A DNA stretch of 64,000 nucleotides from Cellulosimicrobium marinum (GTDB taxonomy: Bacteria > Actinomycetota > Actinomycetes > Actinomycetales > Cellulomonadaceae), in assembly GCF_020551945.1 (NCBI RefSeq), contig NZ_JAJBZH010000002.1, positions 248,001-312,000 on the forward strand, read 5' to 3'. Shown in pieces: positions 53,586 to 62,804 of the stretch. The notes below the pieces were generated by a model. The model did no database searches. It saw only the letters and a list, made by a program, of their open reading frames with translations, and was not told where the DNA came from. A program made the translations under genes and the position numbers. How positions within the stretch are numbered: the first letter of the stretch is position 1; the number at the start of each line of letters is the position of its first letter.

Positions 53586-55631
53586 GTGCACCCCACGATC
53601 GCTCTCCTCGGCGCCGACCTCGCGCTGACCGTCGCCGGGACCGCCCTGTGGGTCACCGGCGCGGTCCTCCTCGCGGGCGCGCCCGGCTCTCGTGCCCGGG
53701 CCCTGTCGGCGGTCGCCACGGTGGTCGGGGCCCTGATCGCCCTCGCGGGCCGGGTCGTGGCGCTGGCGGTCGCGGGAGGTTCCGGCTGGTGGTTCGTCGC
53801 CGAGCGGGTCGCGCTGGGGCTGCCGCTCGCCGGGGCCGGCGCCGTCGTCGCCGTCGTGGGTGCCGGGCCCGTCCTCGTCGCCCTCGCGCGGCACCGTCCC
53901 GTCCCTGCCCGACGCCGCGACGTCGCCTCCGCCGCCCTCGTCACCGCGGCGGTGACGTCGTGCGGGGCGCTCGCCGCGACGGCCGTGGTCGGCTTCCCCG
54001 TGACGCCGCTGGGCGCCGCGTGGCTCGTGGGGCTCACGGCCGGGGCGGTGGCCGTCGTGTGGCTGGTGCTCGTGGTCCGTCCGCCCGCCCGGGTCGTGGC
54101 GTCCGCCGGGACCGTCTACGCCCTCGCGCTCGCGCTCGCCGGGGGGTGGGCGTGGGCGGACGACGCCGCGGCGCGGGTCGGCCCGGTCGCCGGGGCGGCG
54201 GGAGCGCACGCCGCCGCCGTCCACGGCGCTGCCCCGGTCACCGCGACCGCGGCTCTCGGCACGGCGTCGCCTGCCCCGACGCCCCCCGCCACGACGCCCC
54301 CCGCCACGACGACCGCGACCGGCGAGCGCCGGTACACGCTGACCGCGCGCGAGGAGGTCGTGACGCTCGCGTCCGGCACGCAGGTCGACGCCTGGACCTA
54401 CGGATCCCTGCCCGGTCCCGCGCTCACCGCGACCCAGGGCGACGTCGTCCGGGTGACGCTGCGCAACGCCGACGTCGCCGCGGGCGTGACCCTGCACTGG
54501 CACGGGTACGACGTGCCGAACCCGGAGGACGGCGTCGCGGGCGTCACGCAGGACGCCGTCGCCCCCGGGGCGTCGCACGAGTACCGCTTCGTCGCGGAGC
54601 AGGCGGGCACGTACTGGTACCACACGCACCAGGCCTCGGCGGAGGGGGTGCGGCGCGGCCTGTACGGCACGCTCGTGGTGCGGCCCCGCGGCGCGCCGCT
54701 CGCGGACGTCGACCTCGTGCTGCCCCTCCACACGGTCGACGGCACGACTCTGCTCGGCGGGTCCGACGTCCCCGTGGTCCGTGCCGTCGACCCGGGGGCG
54801 ACCGTGCGGCTCCGCCTCGTCAACACGGACTCCGAGCCTCGCCGGTTCGCGGTGACGGGCGCGCCGTACCGGGTGCTCGCCGTCGACGGCGACGACCTGC
54901 ACGACCCGCAGGAGATTCCCGGCGCGGGCACGCCGGGGACGGTGCTGCGCGTCCCCGCGGGCGGGCGCTACGACGTCGGGCTGACGATGCCCGCCGCGTC
55001 CGGCGCGACCGTGCGCCTCGCGACCGGGGGAGCGCCCGGGGCCGGCCTGGTGCTTGCCGCGCCCGGCACGCCGGCACCGGGCGCCGTCCCGTTCGTCGAC
55101 GGCGACGACCTCGACTTGCTCGCCTACGGCGCGCCCGACGCCGCGGACGCGCGCGACGTGACCCGCGGGACCGCGTCCGACGCGCCGGACGTCGCCGTGC
55201 GCCTCGTCCTCGACCGCCAGCTCCGCGTGGTCCACGGCGTCCCCGCGTGGGCGTGGACGGTGAACGGGCGGGTGTGGCCCCACGTACCCCCGGTGGTGGT
55301 GCACGAGGGCGACCTGGTGCGGATCGTCGTCGTCAACCGGAGCACCGAGACGCACCCCGTGCACCCGCACGGTCACGACGTGCAGGTCGTCGCCCGGGAC
55401 GGCACGCCGCCCCGGGGCAGCCCGCTGCACCTCGACACGGTCGACGTGCGCCCCGGGGAGACGTGGGAGCTGCTGCTGCGCGCCGACAACCCCGGCCTGT
55501 GGATGTCGCACTGCCACGACCTCGACCACGCCGCGCTCGGCATGGTCCTGCACCTCGCGTACGCGGGCGCCACGACGCCCTACGGGCTCGGTGGTCACGG
55601 CGACGCCCCCGTCGCGAACGACCCCGAGTGA
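53586..55631 (+). CDS. Multicopper oxidase fused to an N-terminal membrane domain
   Basis: GTG 53586, 681 residues. Residues 1-200 contain about six hydrophobic segments, residues 200-250 an Ala/Pro/Thr linker, and 250-680 an external multicopper oxidase: HWHG near 303, YWYHTHQ near 345, HPVHPHGHD near 590 and SHCHDLDHAALGM near 641 supply the type 1, 2 and 3 copper ligands; the axial Met is present. The enzyme would oxidise a substrate such as Cu(I), Fe(II), Mn(II) or a phenol with oxygen outside the membrane. Fusion to a polytopic domain is known in some actinobacteria but is unusual. Confidence 0.9.
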   Translation: MHPTIALLGADLALTVAGTALWVTGAVLLAGAPGSRARALSAVATVVGALIALAGRVVALAVAGGSGWWFVAERVALGLPLAGAGAVVAVVGAGPVLVALARHRPVPARRRDVASAALVTAAVTSCGALAATAVVGFPVTPLGAAWLVGLTAGAVAVVWLVLVVRPPARVVASAGTVYALALALAGGWAWADDAAARVGPVAGAAGAHAAAVHGAAPVTATAALGTASPAPTPPATTPPATTTATGERRYTLTAREEVVTLASGTQVDAWTYGSLPGPALTATQGDVVRVTLRNADVAAGVTLHWHGYDVPNPEDGVAGVTQDAVAPGASHEYRFVAEQAGTYWYHTHQASAEGVRRGLYGTLVVRPRGAPLADVDLVLPLHTVDGTTLLGGSDVPVVRAVDPGATVRLRLVNTDSEPRRFAVTGAPYRVLAVDGDDLHDPQEIPGAGTPGTVLRVPAGGRYDVGLTMPAASGATVRLATGGAPGAGLVLAAPGTPAPGAVPFVDGDDLDLLAYGAPDAADARDVTRGTASDAPDVAVRLVLDRQLRVVHGVPAWAWTVNGRVWPHVPPVVVHEGDLVRIVVVNRSTETHPVHPHGHDVQVVARDGTPPRGSPLHLDTVDVRPGETWELLLRADNPGLWMSHCHDLDHAALGMVLHLAYAGATTPYGLGGHGDAPVANDPE

Positions 55632-55695
55632 CGAACGACCCCGAGCGACCCTGCCCGCTGACCACGGCCCACGACCTCCCCGAAGAGGCGATCCC

Positions 55696-56775
55696 ATGAC
55701 CACGACCGGTGCGTCCCCGTCCACGACCCGTCCCGTCCGCCGCACGCCGGGCGTGCCGGCGCTCACGCGGCCCGCGCGGGCGCTCGCGGTGGCCAGCGGT
55801 GCGGCGGGCCTCGCGGGCGGTGCCGCGCTCGTCGGCTTCTTCGCCCTCGCGGACCCGTGGCGGACCGGCGGGTACGGGCCGTGGGCGTGGCTCGGCCCGG
55901 CGAACGACACGCTCGGCGCGGCCTTCGCCGTCGCGCTCGTCCCCGCGACGGTGGAGCTCGCCGCCCGGTCCCGCGGACTCCTGCGCTGGTGGGGAGCGGC
56001 CACGGCTGCCGGGCTCCTCGCGCTCGCCGTGGCCGGCGTCCTCATGGTCCTCGGGCGGGTGGAGCTGTCGGACCAGTTCGTGGTGAGCGGCGTCGCGATG
56101 CCCCTGTTCGTCGTCTGGGTCGGCCTCCTCGCCGTCCGCGGCGAGCGGGCAGGCCTCGTCGGCTGGGCGACGGCCCGGCTCGGGACCGTCGCCGTCGTGT
56201 CCGCCGTCGCGGGCGTGCTCCTCGCCGTCCCCGCGTTCGCGCTGCTGCCGCTCGGCTCGCCCGGCCAGGTCGTCCTCCTGGTCCCCGGCGTGGCCGCGTG
56301 GGTCGCCCTCTCGGCGTGGCCGGCGGTGCTGGGCCTCGCCACGTCGCGCACCCCGCCCGCCGGGGCCCGGCGCCTCGCCGACGCGGTCGCGTGCCGGGCG
56401 TACCGGCTGGGGCGCGGGCGCCTCGCCGCCCGACGTCACGGCCTGCCCGTCCTGCTCCTCACCACGACCGGACCCACCGGACGACGACGCACCGTCCCCG
56501 TGGCGCACGCGCGCGACGGTGCCGCGTTCGTCGTCCCGGCCTGCGACGTCCCGCCCGCGCTGCCCGCGCTGCCCGACTGGTACGACGAGGCGCTCGCGGT
56601 CCGCGACGTGCGCGTCGAGGTCGGTCGCGACGTCCTCGTGGCACGCGCGACCGCGCTCCACGGCGACGACGCCCGACGCGCGCACGCGCTCCTGGCGGCC
56701 CGCTCGCCGCGCCTGCTGCACTCGTGGGCGCGATCGGGGACCCTCGTGCCGTTCCTGCGGCTCGACCCGCAGTGA
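55696..56775 (+). CDS. Membrane protein fused to a Ddn-like (deazaflavin-dependent) nitroreductase/quinone-reductase domain
   Basis: ATG 55696, 359 residues. Residues 25-215 hold six hydrophobic segments; residues about 230-355 match the Ddn/DUF385 split-barrel family (LLTTTGPTGRRRTVPVAH, DWYDEALAVRDVRVEVGRDVLVARA...HALLAARSPRLL). Known members use F420H2 to reduce menaquinone or nitroimidazoles and are membrane-associated; here a membrane domain is covalently attached. The C-terminal domain starts with RLGRGRLAARRHGLPV. Encoded 64 bases after the oxidase, so a role in quinone or copper redox at the membrane is plausible (inference). Confidence 0.8.
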   Translation: MTTTGASPSTTRPVRRTPGVPALTRPARALAVASGAAGLAGGAALVGFFALADPWRTGGYGPWAWLGPANDTLGAAFAVALVPATVELAARSRGLLRWWGAATAAGLLALAVAGVLMVLGRVELSDQFVVSGVAMPLFVVWVGLLAVRGERAGLVGWATARLGTVAVVSAVAGVLLAVPAFALLPLGSPGQVVLLVPGVAAWVALSAWPAVLGLATSRTPPAGARRLADAVACRAYRLGRGRLAARRHGLPVLLLTTTGPTGRRRTVPVAHARDGAAFVVPACDVPPALPALPDWYDEALAVRDVRVEVGRDVLVARATALHGDDARRAHALLAARSPRLLHSWARSGTLVPFLRLDPQ

Positions 56776-56864
56776 CGCACGGACCCGCACGGGCGCGCGG
56801 ACCCGCACGGGCGCGCGGACCCGTTCCTGGTGACGTCGCGGCCCGTCACGGCCACCATGAGGGT

Positions 56865-59132
56865 ATGGGCGCGGACGGACCCGGGCCCGGGCGGGCGGCC
56901 GCCGGCGCGCACGGGCGCGACGGCGCGTCGTCGCGCCCCTGGGCGACCGCCGTCGCCGTCGTGCTGTCGGTCGGGTGCGCGGCCGTCGCCGCCGCGTTCG
57001 TCACGTGGCGCGCCACCACGCCCGACGAGTGCGCCCTGCTCACGTCGTCGTCGCGCGACTGGCCACCGGACGCGCTCGTCCCGCACGTCGAGGGCCTGTG
57101 CCCCGTGCGCGTCGGGGACCGGGTCGTCGAGCTCGCCGGCACCACCGGCGACGTCATGCGGTACGACGTCCTGCGCGACGGCGCCCCGCTCGTCGTGGAG
57201 GTCGCGGGCCGACCCCTCGACGTCGCCGCCCGTCTGCTGCCCGCGTGGTCCACGCTGCTCTTCGTCGCGGCGCTCCTCGCGGTCGCCGTGTACGTCGTGG
57301 TGCGCACGCCCCGCGCGCCCAGCGCCGCCGCCCTCCTCCTCGTGGGCGCGGGGCTCGCGTCCAGCACGGTCGTGCACGTGCTCGAGCTGCCCCTCCGTGG
57401 CGCGTTCGACCCCGTGGCCCGCGGGCTCTTCCTCGCCGCCGTGGTGGGCTGTTACCTGCTCGCCTGGGGCGGCGTCGTCGCCCTCGTGCTGCTGTTCCCC
57501 TGGCCCGTGGCGCCCGGGCGCGGCGCCGCGCTCGCCGCCGCCGCAGCACCGGGCACCGCGGCCGTCGCGACCCTCGGCGCCGGGCTCCTCGGGACCTGGG
57601 GCACGGCCGCGCACGTCGCGCTCCTCGCCCAGGAGTACCTCGTCGTCGTCGTGCTGCTCGGCGTCGTCGCGGTCGTCGTGCTGCGGGTGCGCGCCGGCGC
57701 GCCGACGCCCGCCGCGGCCCAGCAGCTGCGCTGGGTCGGGGGCACCGCGGTCGCGGCCGCCGCCCTGACGTGCGCCGTGTGGTTCGTGCCGCAGCTCCTC
57801 GTCGGGTCCCCCCTCCTGCCCGTCGCGTGGGTGGGGCTGCCCGGCCTGCTGGTCGTCGCGGGCCTCGTCGTCGCGCTCGTCCGGCACGGCCTGTTCGGGC
57901 ACGACGTCGTGCTCGTGCGCACCGTCGTCGCGTCCCTGCTCACCCTCGGCATCGTGACCGTCTACACGGGGGTCGTGGCGCTGCTGGGCTCGCGCGCGTC
58001 CGCGACCGTCCCCACCGGGGTCGCGCTCGCCGCCGCGGCCGCCGTCGCGCTCGCCCTCGACCCGATGCGCTCCGCCTTGACGCGCACCGTGCGGCGCACG
58101 CTGTTCGGGGACCGCGACGACCCCTACCGCGTGCTGAGCCGGCTCGGCGACCGCCTCGCCGACGCGACCCGGCGCGACGTCCTCCCGCTCGTCGCGGAGG
58201 AGGTCGCCCGCGCGCTCCGCGCCCCCTGGGTCGCGGTCGAGGTCGACGGGCGCGAAACCGTCGTCGCCACCCGGCGCCCGGTCGCCGACGGCACCCCGGC
58301 ACAGGACCCGGCGGTCGAGGCGCTCGCGGAGCCCGTCCCGCTCGTGCACCACGGCGAGCGCCTGGGGACGCTGCGGGTGGCGCGTCGCGCGCCCGGCGAG
58401 CCGTACCAGCCCGCCGAGCGTCGCCTCCTCGTCGACCTCGCCGGTCGGGTCGCGGCCGCGGTGCGCGAGGAACAGCTCGATGCGGACGTGCGGGCGTCGC
58501 GCGAACGCCTCGTCCTCGCCCGGGAGGAGGAACGTCGCGCGCTGCGGCGCGCCCTGCACGACGACGTGACGCCGGCGGTCGCCGGGCTCGCCCTGCGCGC
58601 GGCGACCGGGCGCGCGCTCGTCGACCGCGAGGACCGACCCCTCGCCGAGGTCGGGGCGCTCCTCGACACGATCCGCGACGACGCCACCCGCACCGCCGCC
58701 GAGGTGCGCTCCCTCTCCTACCGGCTGCGCCCACCGGCGCTCGACGAGCGGGGCCTCGTCGTCGCGCTGCGCGAGCACGCCGAGGCCCTGTCCGTCCCGG
58801 TCGACGTGACGAGCACGGTCGACGCCCGTCCCCTGCCCGCGGCGACCGAGGTCGCGGCCTACCGGATCGCCGTCGAGGCGCTCGCGAACGTCGTCGAGCA
58901 CGCCCGGGCGGACCGCTGCGCGCTGCGCCTGGAGTCCCGACCCGGTGCGCTGCGGGTCGTCGTCGAGGACGACGGCGTCGGGATCGACGGCGCCCGGTGG
59001 GGCGTGGGTCTCGCCGCGATGCGCGAGCGCGCCGTCGAGCTCGGCGGGTCGCTCGCCGTCACAGGCCGGGGAGCGGCACGCGGCACCCGCGTCGTCGCCG
59101 ACCTCCCGGCGGACGACGGGGGCGCACCGTGA
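56865..59132 (+). CDS. NarL-type sensor histidine kinase
   Basis: ATG 56865, 755 residues. One membrane segment (about 25-45) precedes a small external domain that includes a PDZ-like stretch (CPVRVGDRVVELAG), then about eight segments (125-400), a GAF-like domain (about 425-545) and a HisKA_3 core with phospho-acceptor His 565 in RRALHDDVTP; the ATPase ends with EDDGVGIDG and GVGLAAMRERA. This layout resembles membrane-spanning LiaS/NarX-like kinases of actinobacteria. The gene overlaps its response regulator by GTGA. Upstream open frame in the same phase is not part of the protein. Confidence 0.9.
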   Translation: MGADGPGPGRAAAGAHGRDGASSRPWATAVAVVLSVGCAAVAAAFVTWRATTPDECALLTSSSRDWPPDALVPHVEGLCPVRVGDRVVELAGTTGDVMRYDVLRDGAPLVVEVAGRPLDVAARLLPAWSTLLFVAALLAVAVYVVVRTPRAPSAAALLLVGAGLASSTVVHVLELPLRGAFDPVARGLFLAAVVGCYLLAWGGVVALVLLFPWPVAPGRGAALAAAAAPGTAAVATLGAGLLGTWGTAAHVALLAQEYLVVVVLLGVVAVVVLRVRAGAPTPAAAQQLRWVGGTAVAAAALTCAVWFVPQLLVGSPLLPVAWVGLPGLLVVAGLVVALVRHGLFGHDVVLVRTVVASLLTLGIVTVYTGVVALLGSRASATVPTGVALAAAAAVALALDPMRSALTRTVRRTLFGDRDDPYRVLSRLGDRLADATRRDVLPLVAEEVARALRAPWVAVEVDGRETVVATRRPVADGTPAQDPAVEALAEPVPLVHHGERLGTLRVARRAPGEPYQPAERRLLVDLAGRVAAAVREEQLDADVRASRERLVLAREEERRALRRALHDDVTPAVAGLALRAATGRALVDREDRPLAEVGALLDTIRDDATRTAAEVRSLSYRLRPPALDERGLVVALREHAEALSVPVDVTSTVDARPLPAATEVAAYRIAVEALANVVEHARADRCALRLESRPGALRVVVEDDGVGIDGARWGVGLAAMRERAVELGGSLAVTGRGAARGTRVVADLPADDGGAP

Positions 59133-59776
59133 GCGAGCCCGTCCGCGTCGTCCTCGCCGACGACCACCCCCTGTACCGGGACGGTCTCGCCGGTCTCCTC
59201 GGCACGACGGACGACCTCGTCGTCGTCGGGACCGCGGAGGACGGCGCGGGGGCCGTGGCGCTCGCGGAGGAGCTCACCCCCGACGTCGTCGTGCTCGACC
59301 TGAAGATGCCCGTGCTGGACGGGGTCGAGGCGGCGCGACGGATCGTCGCCGCCGCCCCGCACACGGCGGTGCTGGTGCTCACGATGTTCGACGACGACGC
59401 CCTCGTGTTCCGGGCGATGCGCGCCGGGGCGCGCGGGTACGTCCTCAAGGCCGCGGACCCGGTCGCGGTGCTCGCCGCGGTCCGCGCCGTCGCACGCGGC
59501 GAGGCCGTGTTCAGTCCGGACCTGGCGAGCCGCCTGCGGGACTGGTTCGCGGCCGCGCCCGTCGACCTCGGCCCGTTCGCGCGGCTCACGCCCCGCGAGC
59601 GGGACGTGCTGGACCTCCTCGCGCGCGGGCTCGGCAACCCGGCGATCGGGGAGCGGCTCGGGATCAGCGCGAAGACGGTGCGCAACGTCGTGTCGAACGT
59701 GCTCGTGAAGCTCCAGGTCGCGGACCGGGCCGGAGCCGTCGCCCGCGCCCGCGACGCCGGTCTCGGGTCGTCCTGA
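59129..59776 (+). CDS. NarL/LuxR-type response regulator
   Basis: GTG 59129 in a GTGA overlap; 215 residues. Receiver domain with acidic pocket DDH at 11-13, phospho-acceptor Asp 57 (VVVLDLKMP) and Lys 107; LuxR-type helix-turn-helix at about 145-205 (LTPRERDVLDLLARGLGNPAIGERL...). It is the output partner of the preceding kinase and may control the oxidase cluster through the palindromes near 53030 (inference). Confidence 0.94.
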   Translation: MSEPVRVVLADDHPLYRDGLAGLLGTTDDLVVVGTAEDGAGAVALAEELTPDVVVLDLKMPVLDGVEAARRIVAAAPHTAVLVLTMFDDDALVFRAMRAGARGYVLKAADPVAVLAAVRAVARGEAVFSPDLASRLRDWFAAAPVDLGPFARLTPRERDVLDLLARGLGNPAIGERLGISAKTVRNVVSNVLVKLQVADRAGAVARARDAGLGSS

Positions 59777-59800
59777 TGCCGGGTGCGGGCGTCGCGTCCT

Positions 59801-59860
59801 GCCGAACCCCGGGTTGCACGTCACATGGACTCCCGGGTGCCGATCGACCCGGGGTTCGGC
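59801..59860. repeat. 14-bp perfect inverted repeat with 32-base spacer
   Basis: GCCGAACCCCGGGT (59801-59814) and ACCCGGGGTTCGGC (59847-59860) are exact complements, 25 bases after the response-regulator stop. Design matches the site at 1256-1322. It is likely the transcript end of the cluster. Confidence 0.7.
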
Positions 59861-59921
59861 GGTCCGTCTGCCCGCGGCGTAACGACGCGCGAAGCCCCGT
59901 CCCGGGCGGCAGGGTGGGAGC

Positions 59922-61021
59922 ATGACGCGGCTCCTGGTCCTCGGTGGCTCCGACTTCGTGGGGCGCGCGGTCGTCGACGACGCCCTCGCGCGCGGCTGGG
60001 ACGTCACCGTCCTCAACCGTGGCACCACGCCCGTGCCCGACGCCGCGCGGCAGCTCCTCGGCGACCGCACCCGCGCGGACGGCCTGGACGCGCTGCGCGG
60101 CGGCGACGTCGCGGACGAGGAGTGGGACGTCGTCGTCGACACGTGGTCCTGGGCCCCGGCCGCGGTGCGGGACGCCGCGCGCCTGCTCGCGGGGCGGCTC
60201 GCGGCCGACGGCCGGTACGTGGACGTGTCGTCCCGCTCCGTGTACACCTTCCCGACCCCGCGCGGCGCCGACGAGTCCGCCCCGACGGTCGACGCCGACC
60301 CCGACGAGGCCACCGCCGAGGACTACGCGCGGGCGAAGCGCGGGGCGGAGCTCGCGGTCCTCGACGCGCTCGCGGACCGCGCGCTGCTGCTGCGCCCCGG
60401 GCTGATCCTGGGCCCGCGCGAGAACGTCGGCCGGCTGCCGTGGTGGCTGCGACGCATCGCCCGCGGCGGGCCGGTGCTCGCGCCGGGCCCCGCCGCGCTG
60501 CCCCTGCAGCTCGTCGACGCGCGCGACCTCGCCGCGTTCGCGCTCGACGCCGCGCTCGCGGGCGCGTCCGGGGCGGTCGACGTCGTCTCCACGCCCGGTC
60601 ACGCGACGATGCGCGACGTGCTCGCGGCGTGCGTCGCCGTGACCGCCGACGACGCGGCCTCCGCGGGGCCCCGCCGGCGGAGCTCGTGTGGGTCGAGCCG
60701 GAGGTCGTCGAGGCGGCCGGGATCCAGCCGTGGACGCAGGTCCCGCTGTGGCTGCCGCCCGGGGAGCTGCACGACGCGCTCCACGGGTCGGACGTGTCGC
60801 GCGCGTTCTCGCTCGGCCTCCGCACGCGCGATGTCCGCGAGACCGTCCACGACACGTGGGCGTGGCTCCGCTCGCTCGACGCCGCGAGCGCGGCCACCCC
60901 GCAGCGGCCGGACCGTCCCGGCGTCGGCATCCCGCCGGACCTCGAGGAGCAGGCGCTGCGCGCGGTGCGCCGCGCCGCGGACACGCCACCGGCGCGACGG
61001 CGCCCGGGCTTCACGACCTGA
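59922..61021 (+). pseudogene. NAD-dependent epimerase/reductase broken by one frameshift
   Basis: ATG 59922 starts an SDR-type protein (MTRLLVLGGSDFVGRAVV, VLNRGTTPVP, SRSVYTFP, YARAKRGAE, RPGLILGPRE). The frame leaves homology-like sequence at about 60668; the next frame continues smoothly as APPAELVWVEPEVVEAAG...PWTQVPLWLPPGEL and stops at 61021. Restoring one G in the run at 60665-60668 (GGGGG) joins both parts into about 366 residues of the extended SDR/isoflavone-reductase class. Either an assembly error at a G/C run or a recent pseudogene. Confidence 0.85.
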
Positions 61022-61031
61022 GGCGACCCTC

Positions 61032-61109
61032 GGCGAGAACGATGCTGCTCGCCGTCGAGCACGACGTTGCTGCCGGAAAGCGTCCGAGAACGACAGCAAC
61101 CTCGTTCTC
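61032..61109. repeat. Intergenic inverted repeat, family A copy 3
   Basis: GGCGAG/CTCGCC (61032-61037, 61048-61053) is followed by GAGCACGACGTTGC (61057-61070) and GCAACCTCGTTCTC (61096-61109), inverted at 12 of 14. Order and spacing match copy 2. It sits between convergent genes. Confidence 0.75.
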
Positions 61110-61132
61110 GGCGCGGGCCCGATGCGGTCCGC

Positions 61133-62197
61133 TCAGCCCTCGGCCAGCAGCTCGCGCACCCGCGGGACCACCTGCGTGCCGTAGAGCTCGATGCTGCGCA
61201 TCATCACGTCGTGCGGCAGCGTGCCCGACGAGTACTTGAGGTCGAACCGGCCCGCGCCCAGCAGGCGCACGGTCGCCGCGATCTTGCGCGCCACCGTCTC
61301 CGGGGACCCCACGTAGAGGGACCCGTCCCGGATGTCGTGCGCGAACCGGCCCCGGTGGTAGGCGGGCCACCCGCGCTCGCGCCCGATGCGGTTGTTCATC
61401 GCGGCGAAGTGCTCGTACACCTCGGCCTGCGCCTGCTCGTCGGTGTCGGCGACGTGCCCGGGGGAGTGGACGCCGACGGGCAGCGCGGGCGTCCCGAGCT
61501 CGGCGACGGCGCGGTGGTAGAGGTCGACGTAGGGGCGGAAGCGCTCGGGCTCCCCGCCGATGATGGCGAGCATGAGGCCGAGGCCGTGGCGCGCGGTCCG
61601 CACGACGGACTCCGGCGACCCGCCCACGCCGACCCAGGTGCGCAGCCGCCCGCTCTCCGTCCGGGGGTAGACGTCTTGTTCCACCAGGCCCGCGCGCGTC
61701 GTGCCGGACCACGTCACCGGGCCCTCGTCGAGCAGGCGCACGAACAGGTCGAGCTTCTCCTCGAACAGCACCTCGTAGTCCGCGAGGTCGTACCCGAACA
61801 GCGGGAACGACTCGATGAACGACCCCCGCCCGAGGATCACCTCGGCCCTCCCGTCGGACAGCGCGTCGAGGGTCGAGAACCGCTCGAACACGCGCACGGG
61901 GTCGTCGGAGCTCAGCACGGTCACGGCGGACCCGAGCCGGATGCGCGACGTGCGGGTCGCGATCCCGGCGAGCACGACCTCGGGCGCGCTGATCGCGAAG
62001 TCCTCGCGGTGGTGCTCGCCGACGCCGAAGAAGTCGACGCCCACCTCGTCCGCGAGCACGGCCTCCGCGACGACGTCCCGGACGGTGCGTGCGGCGGTGA
62101 CGGGTGAGCCGTCGGGACCGGCGGTGACGTCGCCGAAGGTGTCGAGACCGAGCTCCACGTGCTCCGGGGAGGGGCGCTCGGCCGGGGCGGTGCTCAC
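61133..62197 (-). CDS. LLM-class flavin-dependent oxidoreductase (bacterial luciferase-like)
   Basis: GTG 62197 begins 2 bases after the upstream stop; 354 residues. ELGLDTFGDV, DFFGVGEHHREDFAISAPEVVLAGIATRTSRIRLGSAV (split across the motif), GRAEVILGRGSFIESFPLFGYDL and WVGVGGSPESV are signatures of the luciferase-like TIM barrel. The family uses FMN or F420; subfamily motifs with EHH suggest FMN-dependent monooxygenases. Substrate unknown. Second gene after the secreted helical protein. Confidence 0.9.
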   Translation of the reverse strand: MSTAPAERPSPEHVELGLDTFGDVTAGPDGSPVTAARTVRDVVAEAVLADEVGVDFFGVGEHHREDFAISAPEVVLAGIATRTSRIRLGSAVTVLSSDDPVRVFERFSTLDALSDGRAEVILGRGSFIESFPLFGYDLADYEVLFEEKLDLFVRLLDEGPVTWSGTTRAGLVEQDVYPRTESGRLRTWVGVGGSPESVVRTARHGLGLMLAIIGGEPERFRPYVDLYHRAVAELGTPALPVGVHSPGHVADTDEQAQAEVYEHFAAMNNRIGRERGWPAYHRGRFAHDIRDGSLYVGSPETVARKIAATVRLLGAGRFDLKYSSGTLPHDVMMRSIELYGTQVVPRVRELLAEG

Positions 62198-62199
62198 GG

Positions 62200-62700
62200 T
62201 CAGGCCGTCGCCCGGCTCGTCTCGCCCCGCAGCTCGTCGATGTGCGCGCGCAGGCGCTCCAGCGCGACGGCGACGCCCTCGCCCGCGTCGTGGGCGAGAC
62301 CCGTGACGTACCGGAGCTGGGCGGCGGCGGCGTCGAGGGCGACCTGCGCGTCGGCGAGGGCGATCCCGGCACGGCCGTCGGCGGCGGCGTCGGCGTCCCG
62401 TGCGCGGGCGAGCGCGGCGCGGGCCTCGTCGGTCGCGGCCTGCACGGACTCGGTCGCGTCGAGCACGTCGTTGCGCAGCGCGGGGGAGAGGACGGGGAGC
62501 TGGGAGGTGACGCGCTCGAGGTCGTCGCCGATCGTCTCGGTCTGGACCTGCGCGTCGGCGATGAGGTCCTCGACGTCCGCGGCGGTGGCGGACGGGCCGA
62601 GGGGGAGCATCATGCCGAGGGCGAGGAGGCTGGCTGCGGCGAAGCGCGCGCCTCCGCGGCCGCGCGGCGCGGGGGCCGGGGTGCTCGTCCTCGCTGACAT
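62200..62700 (-). CDS. Secreted small helical protein
   Basis: ATG 62700, 166 residues. A signal peptide (about 1-40, ending SATAA) is followed by an all-helical region with repeated Ala/Asp/Leu spacing (DLIADAQVQTETIGDDLERV, DVLDATESVQAATDEARAAL), probably a coiled coil. No Cys. Not recognised. It directly precedes the LLM oxidoreductase and follows the metal permease by 104 bases, perhaps on the same transcript. Confidence 0.7.
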   Translation of the reverse strand: MSARTSTPAPAPRGRGGARFAAASLLALGMMLPLGPSATAADVEDLIADAQVQTETIGDDLERVTSQLPVLSPALRNDVLDATESVQAATDEARAALARARDADAAADGRAGIALADAQVALDAAAAQLRYVTGLAHDAGEGVAVALERLRAHIDELRGETSRATA

Positions 62701-62804
62701 GGTCACGATTCTGACGGGCCTTCCTGGGAAGCACCAGGGAATCCACGGGCGAAGTGTGGAGATCTCGCACACACCCGCTGGCCCCAGCACTCCTCCGGGA
62801 GGCG

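Noticed and set aside
55857-56864. A possible N-terminal extension of the sensor kinase
   Set aside because: The frame overlaps the Ddn-like gene completely and reads as Arg/Pro-rich nonsense; the kinase begins sensibly at ATG 56865.
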